A stretch of 64,000 nucleotides of DNA, from the NCBI GenBank assembly GCA_949299535.1, contig CASGAQ010000005.1:1-64000 (forward strand), written 5' to 3'. Position 1 is the stretch's first letter. Every line of letters starts with the position of its first letter. This DNA is from an uncultured Eubacteriales bacterium. Its GTDB lineage: Bacteria; Bacillota; Clostridia; Oscillospirales; CAG-272. The position numbers and the translations under genes are program-made. Below, in pieces: positions 44,077 through 52,935 of this stretch. Below the pieces are notes generated by a model that saw nothing but the letters and a program-made list of their open reading frames with translations, had not been told where the DNA came from and did not search any database.

Positions 44077-44772
44077 ATGTTTAAAGGCAAAAAATATCAG
44101 GACAGCGCAAAACTCGTTGACACATCTAAACTTTACGACGCAAGCGAAGCTCTCGCTCTCGTTTGCCAGACTTCCAAAGCAAAATTCGATGAAACGATCG
44201 AACTTCATATTCGTCTTGGCGTAGACAGCCGTTATGCAGACCAGCAGGTCCGCGGCGCCGTTGTACTTCCAAACGGTACGGGTAAGAAAGTAAAAACCCT
44301 CGTATTCGCAAAAGGCGACAAAGCAGAAGCAGCTAAAGCAGCAGGCGCAGATTATGTAGGCGCAGAAGACATGGTTGCTAAGATCACAGGTGAGAACTGG
44401 TTCGATTTCGACGTAGTTATCGCTTCTCCCGACATGATGGGTGTAATCGGTCGTCTCGGTAAAGTTCTCGGTCCTAAAGGTCTTATGCCTAACCCCAAAG
44501 CAGGTACTGTAACTCCCGACGTTGCTCGTGCAGTAACAGAAGCTAAAGCAGGTAAAGTTGAATATCGTCTTGACAAGACAAACATCATTCACTGCCCTAT
44601 CGGTAAAGCCTCTTTCGGTGCTGAAAAACTTCAGGCAAACTTCGACGCTCTCATGGGTGCGGTTATTAAAGCAAGACCCGCTGCATGCAAAGGTCAGTAC
44701 GTTAAGAGCTGCGTTGTAGCTTCTACAATGGGCCCCGGCGTTAAAGTAAATGCCGCTAAATTCGGCGCTTAA
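44077..44772 (+). CDS. rplA: 50S ribosomal protein L1
   Basis: A 231-residue L1 stalk protein with the typical [16 protein letters not shown] and PIGKASFG segments. L1 often autoregulates its own mRNA. It is the last gene of the operon; rplJ and rplL do not follow, and a terminator comes directly after. Confidence 0.98.
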   Translation: MFKGKKYQDSAKLVDTSKLYDASEALALVCQTSKAKFDETIELHIRLGVDSRYADQQVRGAVVLPNGTGKKVKTLVFAKGDKAEAAKAAGADYVGAEDMVAKITGENWFDFDVVIASPDMMGVIGRLGKVLGPKGLMPNPKAGTVTPDVARAVTEAKAGKVEYRLDKTNIIHCPIGKASFGAEKLQANFDALMGAVIKARPAACKGQYVKSCVVASTMGPGVKVNAAKFGA

Positions 44773-44790
44773 TTTTGAATATAAAAACAG

Positions 44791-44827
44791 AAAATGCCAC
44801 GCGAATTTTTGCATGGCATTTTTTATT
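44791..44827. terminator. bidirectional terminator between rplA and the DUF1963 gene
   Basis: AAAATGCCA (44791-44799) pairs with TGGCATTTT (44814-44822), flanked by A and T runs. Confidence 0.85.
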
Positions 44828-44834
44828 TGTTGTT

Positions 44835-45680
44835 TCAGCAACACTGTAAGATAAGATGTACCCTGTCAAATCTCTTGTTCTTTAAATCTTTTTCACGAAT
44901 ATAATAGTAAATACAGCCGCAGTCCCCAAACATAATCTCATCAGAAATAGTTCCGAACTGTGCAAGCAATATCCAATCACGGCTCTTTTCCGCGATCTCT
45001 TTCTCTTTGTCCTGCGGCAGTTTTACGGGACTGCCGCAGTAGATTCCGGAAGTCACCTTTTCACATTCGATGAGCATAGAGCCTTGTATCGTATCCGCAT
45101 ATCCGAGTAATTTGAATATCTTTTCGGGATCGCGCTCGGTGTCGACTCCAAGCTCTGCAAGTATATCGTCATATTCTTCCCAATCGATGTCTTTTTCAAA
45201 TATATCACAAAATTCCTCATTAACAGGATAGCTTTCCGCGTTCCCGAAAGAAAGTTTCATTTCGGGGACACGGAGATTTTCATCTAAGTCATCAGGAAGC
45301 TCGTATTCGCAAAGCTTATCAGCTTCAACATCGAAATAATAAACTTTGGCGCACCCGATGTCGTCCGGAGAAAAACCCCAGCACATCGTGTTCAATTCAT
45401 AAAAGAAATACATAAAACCTGTATGCGGCAACATATTATCTGTATCAAATATGGCGATCTCCGACATATCGAACTGAGCGATAAACGAAAGAGGTCGATT
45501 TTTCACCTCGCCGTCGAAAATACTTTCGCCGCGGTAATATGGCCATTTAAAATTTTCAGGCAAAACAGGACGTCCTCCGATCTTCGAAAGACCGCCGAGC
45601 GAATCTTCCCCGCCGCTCGCGCTGAATGTTACCGAGTTGCGTCTTGTTTTTTTAATAAGCTGCAAAATATCGGAAACCAT
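44835..45680 (-). CDS. DUF1963 (YwqG-like) protein coupled to the hydrogenase operon
   Basis: A 281-residue soluble acidic protein. DUF1963 features are the N-terminal SKIGGRPVLPENFKWP and the later LSFIAQFDMSEIA, TGFMYFFYE, and the C-terminal LLAQFGTISDEIMFGDCGCIYYYI. No function is established for this family. Its ATG overlaps the hydrogenase stop by one base (TGATG), with GAGG upstream, so it is made from the same mRNA. Whether it serves the hydrogenase or merely follows it is unknown. Confidence 0.85.
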   Translation of the reverse strand: MVSDILQLIKKTRRNSVTFSASGGEDSLGGLSKIGGRPVLPENFKWPYYRGESIFDGEVKNRPLSFIAQFDMSEIAIFDTDNMLPHTGFMYFFYELNTMCWGFSPDDIGCAKVYYFDVEADKLCEYELPDDLDENLRVPEMKLSFGNAESYPVNEEFCDIFEKDIDWEEYDDILAELGVDTERDPEKIFKLLGYADTIQGSMLIECEKVTSGIYCGSPVKLPQDKEKEIAEKSRDWILLAQFGTISDEIMFGDCGCIYYYIREKDLKNKRFDRVHLILQCC

Positions 45681-47422
45681 CAAAGACCTCGTTTTATATA
45701 GAAAGTATGGAGTATCTCATGCGCTTTGTGACTGCCGGGACTGCCGAGATAATCATCATATATCTTCTGTACTGCGGGGTTGTCATGGGAACATCTTATC
45801 TTATTGCCGGCGTCAGACTTGTAAAGTACCTGAGCGCGTTTGGCTTTAAGGTCTACGGACGCCCTTACAGCCGCGCTTTGAACGGGCTGTCCGCCGCCGT
45901 TTACGCAGCCTCCGGGACAAGCCATGACTTCGATGAAATCAACTTTAACCTCACCTGCTTTTACCTTGTCGAGCAGTTCGCGCGCATTCTTTGCACCTGA
46001 CGTTACAGCAACATTTACCGTAACATCTCCCAATTTATACTGCGCGTATTTGATCGGAGCAGTTCCGCGCACATCGGGCAGATCGACTTCTTCAAGGTTA
46101 GTTCCGAGTATTGTTTTTGCCGCGGTACGGAGAGCCGCCTCCATAACGCCGCCCGTTGCGCCGAATATTTCTCCGGCACCGGAACGGATACCGAAAGGAG
46201 CGTCAAATTCTTCATCTTCAAGTTCGCGGAAGTTGATTCCCGCGCGCTCTATCATTCTTGCAAGCTCGCGCGTCGTGATAGCATAGTCGACATCAAAAAT
46301 GCCTTCTCCCGCGGCGCTTTGTCCGGGACGTCTTACCTCAAACTTTTTCGCCGTACAAGGAATAGCCGAAACAAAAACTATATCCGCAGGGTCAAGTCCG
46401 CGTTTCTGAGCATAGTATGTTTTGTACATTGCGCCGAACATCTGCTGGGGAGATTTGCACGTTGAAAGATTATCGGTCAATTCGGGATAATAATGCTCGC
46501 AGAATTTTATCCAGCCGGGAGAGCAAGAGGTTATAAGCGGCAACTTTTCACCTTTTGTGAATCTTTCGATAAATTCGTGAGCTTCTTCCATTATGGTAAG
46601 ATCCGCCGTAAGGTTCATATCGTATACGCCGTCAAAACCAAGACGCTTGATGGCCGCTACCATCTTACCTTCCACGTCTGTTCCCGGCTCATAACCGAAG
46701 CATTCGCCTATCGTAGCGCGGACAGAAGGAGCCGTGCATATGGCAACGTGTTTTGAAGGATCGTTAAGCGCCTGCCAAACGGCTTTTGTGTCGTCCTTTT
46801 CATAGAGCGCGCCTACCGGACAGGCAACAACACACTGACCGCAACCTATACAAGAAGTCGCGCCGAGCGGCATTTCAAAAGCGGAACCGATATGAGTATC
46901 AAAACCGCGATCAAGAGCGGCTATCGCGCCTATTCCCTGCATTTTGCAGGCACCGACACATCTGCGGCAGAGTATGCATTTATCGTTATCGCGCACAAGG
47001 AAAGCCGTGCTTTCGTCTTTAGGTGTGCGAAGCATTTTTCCTTTGAAATGCTCCTCGTCGTCAACGCCGTAGTCGCGGCAGAGTTTCTGAAGTTCACAGC
47101 TCTGGCTTCTTATACATGAGAGACACTTCTTTTCGTGAGTGGAGAGAACAAGTTCAAGGTTAGTTTTTCTCATCTTCTGAACTTTTTCGGTGTTTGTAAG
47201 AATCTCCATTCCCTCATTAACGGGAGTTACGCAAGCTGCCATCATGCCGCGCGCTCCTTTTACTTCAACAAGGCAAAGACGGCAGGCGCCTATCTCGTTT
47301 ATATCCTTGAGGTAGCAGAGAGTGGGAATGTCCACTTTTGCGATTCTCGCCGCGTCGAGGATCGTAGAACCCGCGGGAACGGAATAATCGCGTCCGTTTA
47401 TTTTTATATTTACGTTGTCCAT
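45680..47422 (-). CDS. hndD: [FeFe] hydrogenase catalytic subunit (HndD/HydA type)
   Basis: A 580-residue enzyme producing or consuming H2. From the N-terminus: a 2Fe-2S domain (Cys36, 47, 50, 64), a His-ligated 4Fe-4S site (His96, Cys100, 103, 109), two 4Fe-4S motifs (CILCRRCVGAC from 149, CIGCGQCVVAC from 191), then the H-cluster domain with TSCSPGW (Cys300), IPCTAKKFE (Cys356) and EVMACPGGCVNGGGQP. The small-subunit-like C-terminus is fused as usual. It is fourth in the operon with NuoE-, Fd- and NuoF-like subunits, so the complex probably couples H2 to NADH and ferredoxin (bifurcating or confurcating). The maturases HydEFG are not in the window. Confidence 0.96.
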   Translation of the reverse strand: MDNVNIKINGRDYSVPAGSTILDAARIAKVDIPTLCYLKDINEIGACRLCLVEVKGARGMMAACVTPVNEGMEILTNTEKVQKMRKTNLELVLSTHEKKCLSCIRSQSCELQKLCRDYGVDDEEHFKGKMLRTPKDESTAFLVRDNDKCILCRRCVGACKMQGIGAIAALDRGFDTHIGSAFEMPLGATSCIGCGQCVVACPVGALYEKDDTKAVWQALNDPSKHVAICTAPSVRATIGECFGYEPGTDVEGKMVAAIKRLGFDGVYDMNLTADLTIMEEAHEFIERFTKGEKLPLITSCSPGWIKFCEHYYPELTDNLSTCKSPQQMFGAMYKTYYAQKRGLDPADIVFVSAIPCTAKKFEVRRPGQSAAGEGIFDVDYAITTRELARMIERAGINFRELEDEEFDAPFGIRSGAGEIFGATGGVMEAALRTAAKTILGTNLEEVDLPDVRGTAPIKYAQYKLGDVTVNVAVTSGAKNARELLDKVKAGEVKVDFIEVMACPGGCVNGGGQPVQSAAVRASVDLKAKRAQVLYKSDAGNKIRCSHDNPAVQKIYDDYLGSPGSHKAHEILHTFYIKRGL

Positions 47423-47438
47423 ATATTTATGATCCTCC

Positions 47439-49226
47439 TCAACCTTTATGGATAGCGCCGAATTTACATGTTGACATGCAGGCGCCGCATTTTATACACT
47501 TCGAAGCGTCTATCACATGAATTTCTTTTACCTTGCCGGATATCGCACCGACGGGACATTTTCTCGCACAAGCCGTACAGCCCTTGCATTTATCCGGATC
47601 GATACTGAAACTGAGCAGTTTCTTGCATACGCCGGCAGGACATTTCTTGTCTTTAACGTGAGCGATATATTCGCCGCGGAAATAACGCAGTGTGGAGAGA
47701 ACGGGATTAGGCGCCGTCTGCCCCAGACCGCAGAGAGAAGCGCTCTTGATATAGTTGCAGAGTTCCTCCAAGCGCGCGATATCCTCCATTTCTCCGTTGC
47801 CTGAGGTGATTTTTTCGAGTATCTCAAGAAGTCTCATCGTACCCGTGCGGCAAGGAGTACATTTGCCGCATGATTCATCGACCGTAAATTCAAGGAAGAA
47901 TTTGGCGATATCGACCATACAGTCGCTCTCGTCCATTACGATAAGGCCGCCTGAACCCATCATGGAACCTATTGCGATAAGGTTGTCATAATCGATAGGC
48001 GTATCTACGAGAGACGCCGGTATACAACCGCCGGAAGGGCCGCCGGTCTGAGCAGCTTTGAATTTTTTGCCGTTCGGAATACCTCCGCCTATCTCCTCTA
48101 TTATCTCGCGCAAAGTCGTACCCATCGGAACTTCTACAAGACCGGTGTGAGTTATCTTGCCGCCGAGAGCAAATACTTTAGTTCCCTTGGATTTCTCCGT
48201 TCCCATAGAGGAAAACCAACCCGCGCCTTTGAGGATTATCTGCGGAACGTTCGCATATGTTTCAACATTGTTGATTATCGTAGGCTGACCGAAAAGACCT
48301 TTCACAGCCGGGAAAGGAGGTCTGGGCCTCGGTTCGCCGCGCTTGCCTTCGATAGAGGTGAGAAGCGCAGTCTCCTCACCGCAGACGAACGCGCCTGCGC
48401 CGAGTCTTATATGCACGTCAAAATCAAATCCTGTTTCGAATATATTTTTGCCGAGTAATCCGTACTCACGAGCCTGCTCTATAGCTTTTTTGAGTCGTCT
48501 TACAGCTATGGGATACTCTGCGCGAACATAGACATAACCCTCGTCCGCGCCTATAGCATAACCTGCAATAGCCATAGCCTCTATTACCGCGTGCGGATCT
48601 CCTTCGAGAATTGAACGGTCCATAAACGCACCGGGGTCGCCTTCGTCCGCGTTGCAGACAACGTACTTTTTATCAGAAACGCTGTTTGCGGCAAATTGCC
48701 ATTTGTTGCCTGTCGGGAAACCGCCGCCGCCGCGTCCGCGCAGTCCGGAGGATTTGATCTCATCTATAACGCCCTGCGGAGTCATTTCCGTAAGGACTTT
48801 TCCAAGCGCGGCATAGCCGTCTTTTGCTATATATTCCTCAATATTTTCAGGATCTATAACGCCGCAGTTGCGGAGAGCAACACGGTGCTGTTTTTTATAG
48901 AAAGTAGTTTCCTGAAGTGATTTTGCGTGCTGTCCCGTCACGCTGTCTTTGTAAACGAGCCTTTCGACTATATTTCCTTTGAGAAGATGTTCGGAAACAA
49001 TCTCGGGAACATCTTCTTCTTTCACCGCCGAATAGAAAATGCCTTCAGGATAAACTATCATTATAGGACCCAGCGCGCAAAGACCGAAGCAACCGGTCTG
49101 AACTACCTTTACTTCATCGGAAAGACCTGCTTTTTCAAGCTCTTTCTCCATTAAATCGTGTATTGTCACGCTTCCGCTTGATGTACAGCCGGTACCGCCG
49201 CATATAAGAACGTGTGAACGAATCAT
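47439..49226 (-). CDS. hndC: NuoF-like flavin/NADH subunit of the hydrogenase complex
   Basis: A 595-residue subunit. An N-terminal thioredoxin-like 2Fe-2S domain (CGGTGCTSSG, CFGLCALGP) is followed by the NuoF core with the NADH/FMN-binding GLRGRGGGGFPTGNKW and CNADEGDPGAFMDR, a 4Fe-4S motif CGKCTPCRTG, and a C-terminal two-cluster ferredoxin domain (CKGCTACARKCP, CIKCGACMSTCK). This is the HydB/HndC architecture, the site of NAD(H) reaction and electron bifurcation. Its ATG overlaps the upstream stop (ATGA). Confidence 0.96.
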   Translation of the reverse strand: MIRSHVLICGGTGCTSSGSVTIHDLMEKELEKAGLSDEVKVVQTGCFGLCALGPIMIVYPEGIFYSAVKEEDVPEIVSEHLLKGNIVERLVYKDSVTGQHAKSLQETTFYKKQHRVALRNCGVIDPENIEEYIAKDGYAALGKVLTEMTPQGVIDEIKSSGLRGRGGGGFPTGNKWQFAANSVSDKKYVVCNADEGDPGAFMDRSILEGDPHAVIEAMAIAGYAIGADEGYVYVRAEYPIAVRRLKKAIEQAREYGLLGKNIFETGFDFDVHIRLGAGAFVCGEETALLTSIEGKRGEPRPRPPFPAVKGLFGQPTIINNVETYANVPQIILKGAGWFSSMGTEKSKGTKVFALGGKITHTGLVEVPMGTTLREIIEEIGGGIPNGKKFKAAQTGGPSGGCIPASLVDTPIDYDNLIAIGSMMGSGGLIVMDESDCMVDIAKFFLEFTVDESCGKCTPCRTGTMRLLEILEKITSGNGEMEDIARLEELCNYIKSASLCGLGQTAPNPVLSTLRYFRGEYIAHVKDKKCPAGVCKKLLSFSIDPDKCKGCTACARKCPVGAISGKVKEIHVIDASKCIKCGACMSTCKFGAIHKG

Positions 49227-49591
49227 CGAGCTGCTCCCTCCTTTGTATATTCAGCGACGACCGTACCGCCTTTGATGTGTTTTTCAACGACTTCAAGCGC
49301 GCGTTCGGGCGTCATTTTTATATATGTGGTTCTATTTCCGTCTTCCGTAAAGACCTCGACTATCGGTTCGAACTCGCAAAGACCGATACAGCCTGTTTGA
49401 GTGACTGTAAACGTATCGGCAAGACCCGCGCCGTATACGGAATCCACAAATGTATTCAAAACTGCTCTTGCGCCGGCGGAGATACCGCAGTCTCCCATAC
49501 ATACGACGATACGGTTTGCTTTTTCTCCGTCGCGCAGAGCGACTTTATCTTTCATTCTTTCTTTTATAGAAGCAAGTTCCGATAATTTCAT
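49223..49591 (-). CDS. hndB: 2Fe-2S thioredoxin-like ferredoxin subunit (HndB-like)
   Basis: A 122-residue protein with a thioredoxin-like 2Fe-2S fold: CMGDCGIS near residue 31 and CIGLCEFEPIVEV near residue 68. It is the HndB position of the NAD(P)-linked hydrogenase operon, although HndB is not present in every such complex. Start has a GGGAAAG site. A 74-bp gap follows hndA. Confidence 0.9.
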   Translation of the reverse strand: MKLSELASIKERMKDKVALRDGEKANRIVVCMGDCGISAGARAVLNTFVDSVYGAGLADTFTVTQTGCIGLCEFEPIVEVFTEDGNRTTYIKMTPERALEVVEKHIKGGTVVAEYTKEGAAR

Positions 49592-49665
49592 GCTTTAACT
49601 TTCCCTTCTGAAATTTTTATCTGTAAAAATCGTAAGTTTTAAGATGCTATATGCTATATGCCATA

Positions 49666-50157
49666 TCAGTATTTTTCAAGAATATCCTTTACGTCTTCGG
49701 GCTTGAGTTTACCGTAAACGTCCTCGTTCACGGTAATGACGGGAGCCAGTCCGCAGGCGCCCAGACATCTTGTTGCGTCAAGGCTGAATTTTCCGTCAGA
49801 GCTCGTCTCACCCGGTTGTATACCCAAAATCTCAGAGATTTTCTCTATGACCTTTCCCGCGCCTTTTACATAGCAGGCGGTGCCAAGGCAGACCGAAATA
49901 GAAACCTTGCCTTTTGGGTTCAGCGAGAACTGAGAGTAAAAAGTCGCAACGCCATATATCTCCGCCAGAGGAACGCCGGTTTTTATCGAGATAGCCTGCT
50001 GCACCTCTATTGGCAGATAGCCGTAAACCTCCTGAGCGTCTTGAAGTATACGCATAACGGCGCCTTCGCCCTTGCCGTATTTTTCTATTATAGCGTCAAG
50101 TTTTTTCTCCTGTTCCGGAGTACCGGCGAATTTAACTGAAGTCATTTTCTTTTTCAT
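49666..50157 (-). CDS. hndA: NuoE-like 2Fe-2S subunit of the hydrogenase complex
   Basis: A 163-residue NuoE/HydC-type protein. An N-terminal helical region (GAVMRILQDAQEVYGYLP) precedes the thioredoxin-like 2Fe-2S domain with VCLGTACYVKGA and CLGACGLAPV, giving four cysteine ligands. It is the first gene of the operon. GGAGGGAG lies upstream, a little distant (12 bases). Confidence 0.95.
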   Translation of the reverse strand: MKKKMTSVKFAGTPEQEKKLDAIIEKYGKGEGAVMRILQDAQEVYGYLPIEVQQAISIKTGVPLAEIYGVATFYSQFSLNPKGKVSISVCLGTACYVKGAGKVIEKISEILGIQPGETSSDGKFSLDATRCLGACGLAPVITVNEDVYGKLKPEDVKDILEKY

Positions 50158-50239
50158 GATCTAAAAAAACTCCCTCCTTTGGAAGATGTATGATTTTTGT
50201 ATAAAACATATCTGCTTTTTTAAACATTCGAATCCATAT

Positions 50240-50268
50240 ATTATAAGTATAGCAAATATTTTTTTAAA
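50240..50268 (-). promoter_or_regulatory. probable promoter of the hydrogenase operon
   Basis: TTTAAA (50268-50263), 17 bases, TATAAT (50245-50240); an overlapping TGCTATACT gives an alternative extended -10. The region is very AT-rich, so the exact position is uncertain. Confidence 0.45.
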
Positions 50269-50378
50269 AATCTATATATTTTACTTAAAAAAACAAGTTG
50301 CATTCGACATTTTTTGTTGATTTTTTTTGGTGAAAAGCAACAATTATAAAATAAATGAAAGTAAATATTAAAAAAATA

Positions 50379-50407
50379 TTGATTTTCCGAAAAACGAGAG
50401 TTATAAT
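50379..50407 (+). promoter_or_regulatory. sigma-A promoter of the Crp/Fnr operon
   Basis: TTGATT (50379-50384), 17 bases, TATAAT (50402-50407), divergent from the hydrogenase promoter. Confidence 0.8.
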
Positions 50408-50421
50408 CTAAATAAAAAAAG

Positions 50422-50437
50422 TGTCCCATTTGGTACA
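50422..50437. promoter_or_regulatory. candidate Crp/Fnr-type operator
   Basis: TGTCCCATTTGGTACA is an imperfect palindrome (12 of 16 positions symmetric) at the expected transcription start of the regulator gene, a site suited to autorepression. Confidence 0.4.
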
Positions 50438-50447
50438 GGTTAAGAAA

Positions 50448-51110
50448 ATGATAACGAATAACATAACACCGGAAATGAAAGAGAAATTTCACTCATCTTT
50501 CCTTTTTCGCGGTATCTCATCTATTTCTGAAGAGATAGAGAGCCAACTGCTCTCTACCGCCGAATTTTTCTCGCGCGGAGAATGTGTTTACGAAAGCACC
50601 AACTTCCGTAAAGCTCTTGGAATAATAATCTTTGGCAAGGTGCGCGTCACCACGTCAGATGAAAAAAGTAAAGTCATACTGCGCGACATGGACGCAGGCG
50701 AAACATTCGGAGCAGCCGCGCTTTTCGGCGCAGGAGAGCTTTACGTCAGCACGATACGCGCCAAAACGAGATGTGCGGTAGTGTTCATAGACGAAAGCAC
50801 GCTTACCGAGCTTTTTGCGCTCCGCCCTGAGATATCGGTAAATTATATATCTTTTCTTTCCTCAAAGATACGTTATCTCAACGGAAAAATAGCGGAGCTT
50901 TCCACACGCGGAGCGGAGGAAAAGCTTTTGGACTATATGCAAAAATGCACCGAGTCTGGTAAGAAAGTAAAGGTCGGAGGTATGTCCGCCCTTGCCAAAA
51001 CGCTTAACATCGGACGTTCCAGCCTTTACCGCGCGCTTTCTTCTCTTGAGGATAGAGGTATTATTTTCAAAAACGGAGACGAATGGGAAACAGTTAAGGA
51101 GAAAAACTGA
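50448..51110 (+). CDS. Crp/Fnr family transcriptional regulator
   Basis: A 220-residue regulator: an N-terminal cyclic-nucleotide-binding-type beta barrel (IIIFGKVRVTTSDEKSKVILRDMDAGETFGAAALFG) and a C-terminal winged helix with LAKTLNIGRSSLYRALSSLEDRGII. It has no N-terminal cysteine cluster as in Fnr, so it probably senses a small molecule. The ATG at 50448 has a weak AGG site; a GTG nine codons earlier is less likely since it overlaps the operator. One base separates it from the binding-protein gene, so they form an operon, divergent from the hydrogenase genes. Confidence 0.9.
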   Translation: MITNNITPEMKEKFHSSFLFRGISSISEEIESQLLSTAEFFSRGECVYESTNFRKALGIIIFGKVRVTTSDEKSKVILRDMDAGETFGAAALFGAGELYVSTIRAKTRCAVVFIDESTLTELFALRPEISVNYISFLSSKIRYLNGKIAELSTRGAEEKLLDYMQKCTESGKKVKVGGMSALAKTLNIGRSSLYRALSSLEDRGIIFKNGDEWETVKEKN

Positions 51111-51111
51111 T

Positions 51112-52098
51112 ATGAAAGCAAAAAGAATAATATCCGCATTGCTCGCGGCAGTCGTTGTATGCTTTGCGCTCGTTTCCTGCGGAGGCAAAGAAGACATTGA
51201 TACAGTCTCCGTCGGAGTAATAAGCGGGCCGACGGGCGTGGGCGCAGTCAGTCTTATGGAAAGCTCGGCAAACGGCGAAACCGAGGGCAAATACGATTTT
51301 ACGCTTGCGGCAAATCAGGAGGACGCAAAAGCAAAATTTCTAAACGGAGAACTCGATATAGTAGCCATGCCGACAAATCTTGCCGCCTCCCTTTATGCAA
51401 AGGGCGAGGATATAGTAGTCCTCACCGTAAATACATACGGCGTTCTCTATATCCTTGACGCCACAGGCGAAATAAAAGATATCTCCGACCTTTCCGGAAA
51501 GACGGTATATTCCACGGGACAAGGCTCCAACCCCGAATACATACTCAAATATGTGCTGAGTCAAAACAATGTTGAAAACGTGACCATAGAGTTTATGGAC
51601 GACGCTTCCGCCATATCCGCTTCAATGGTAAGCGGCAGTATTAAGATAGCCATGCTTCCTCAGCCTGTGGCAACATCGACGGTCATTCAGGCAAAGCAGG
51701 CAGGTCTGACGATAAACACGGCACTTGATATGACTCAAGAATGGAATAAAATATCATCTGACAGCGCTCTTATGATGGGCTGCATGGTGACATCAAAAGA
51801 ATTTATAAAATCCCATAAAGAAGAAGTCGAACTTTTTCTGAAGGAATACGGCGCTTCCATAAACGCGGTCATTTCCGATACCGAAACAGCAGCTTCTCTC
51901 TGCGAAAAGCACGGAATAATCCCGAAAGCCGCTGTTGCCAAGCAGGCGATACCAAAATGCAACGTATGCTCTGTTACCGGCGAAGAAATGAAGACAAAAC
52001 TTTCAGGTTATCTTTCCGTACTCTATGAGGCGAACGCAAAATCTATAGGCGGAGCGATGCCGTCCGACGATTTTTACTACACAGATTATGAAGGATAA
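51112..52098 (+). CDS. ABC transporter substrate-binding lipoprotein (SsuA/NMT1-like)
   Basis: A 328-residue exported lipoprotein: signal peptide with lipobox LVSC (Cys23), then a periplasmic-binding fold with VGVISGPTGVGAVSLM, GELDIVAMPTNLAASLYAKG and DLSGKTVYSTGQGSNPEYILKYVL, as in the SsuA/ThiY/TauA group. Members bind sulfonates, nitrate or pyrimidine thiamine precursors; the ligand cannot be told here. It overlaps the permease gene by 11 bp. No ATPase gene follows. Confidence 0.9.
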   Translation: MKAKRIISALLAAVVVCFALVSCGGKEDIDTVSVGVISGPTGVGAVSLMESSANGETEGKYDFTLAANQEDAKAKFLNGELDIVAMPTNLAASLYAKGEDIVVLTVNTYGVLYILDATGEIKDISDLSGKTVYSTGQGSNPEYILKYVLSQNNVENVTIEFMDDASAISASMVSGSIKIAMLPQPVATSTVIQAKQAGLTINTALDMTQEWNKISSDSALMMGCMVTSKEFIKSHKEEVELFLKEYGASINAVISDTETAASLCEKHGIIPKAAVAKQAIPKCNVCSVTGEEMKTKLSGYLSVLYEANAKSIGGAMPSDDFYYTDYEG

Positions 52099-52840
52099 GC
52101 TCATAAAAATATCAAAGTACATTCTACTTGCCGTCTTTTGGTTGTCGGTGTGGCATATAATAAGCAGTGTCGTGGCGCGAGAGATACTTGTTCCCTCACC
52201 CTCTCGCACAGCGGAAGCGCTTTTATCGCTTGCCGAAACAAGTAAGTTTTGGAAAGCCGTCGGAGCTTCGCTTCTTAGGATATGCGCGGGATTTTTGATG
52301 GCAATAGCGGCAGGAAGCGCAGGCGCCGTTCTTTCGTACAGATTCAAATTTTTTCAGTTTGTTACATCACCTGTACTGACTCTGGTAAGAACGATACCGG
52401 TAGCTTCTTTTATAATCCTTGCGCTTGTATGGATACAAACGAATTTTCTGCCTGTTTTCATCTCATTTTTCACCGTCACGCCTATAATATGGGACACGTT
52501 GCTCTCCGGAATGAAAAATACGGACCCATATGCTCTGGAAGCCTCGTCTGTTGACGGAGCCGGCAAATGGTCGCAGATATTTTTTATCATAATACCGGGA
52601 CTTTACCGTTCCTTCCTTTCGGCTTTTGTGACGGGACTTGGTTTCGCTTGGAAATCAGGCATTGCCGCGGAGATAATCTGCCGCCCGAAGACTTCTCTCG
52701 GCACAATGATCCAGGATGCAAAAACATATCTTGAATCCCCGGAGCTTTTCGCGCTCACAGGCACTGTCATACTGTTAAGTCTTGTAATAGAACGCCTAAT
52801 CAAATATGTATGTATGCGACTTGCCGCCAAAGACGCTTAA
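52088..52840 (+). CDS. ABC transporter permease (SsuC/TauC-like)
   Basis: A 250-residue protein with six hydrophobic helices and the permease EAA loop (EASSVDGAGKWSQIFFIIIPGLYRSF near residue 155), typical of BPD_transp_1 permeases for sulfonate- or thiamine-precursor-type importers. It is the last gene of the operon and ends at a terminator; its partner ATPase must be elsewhere in the genome. Confidence 0.93.
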   Translation: MKDKLIKISKYILLAVFWLSVWHIISSVVAREILVPSPSRTAEALLSLAETSKFWKAVGASLLRICAGFLMAIAAGSAGAVLSYRFKFFQFVTSPVLTLVRTIPVASFIILALVWIQTNFLPVFISFFTVTPIIWDTLLSGMKNTDPYALEASSVDGAGKWSQIFFIIIPGLYRSFLSAFVTGLGFAWKSGIAAEIICRPKTSLGTMIQDAKTYLESPELFALTGTVILLSLVIERLIKYVCMRLAAKDA

Positions 52841-52880
52841 AGTTTCTTTAAAGAATAAAAAAACATCTCATAACAGCAAA

Positions 52881-52916
52881 AGAACTCCGTATTATTTGTT
52901 CATACGGAGTTCTTTT
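52881..52916. terminator. bidirectional terminator
   Basis: AGAACTCCGTA (52881-52891) pairs with TACGGAGTTCT (52903-52913), followed by TTT. It separates the convergent permease and deacetylase genes. Confidence 0.78.
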
Positions 52917-52935
52917 GAATTATTTGCAAGAATGA

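Noticed and set aside
45680-47422. First H-cluster motif of the hydrogenase is TSCSPGW rather than TSCCPxW
   Set aside because: It looked like loss of a key cysteine, but Ser at this position is, as far as I recall, an accepted variant in multi-subunit NAD-linked hydrogenases. All other cluster motifs are intact, so I do not treat it as inactivating. An alignment of the HndD group would settle it.
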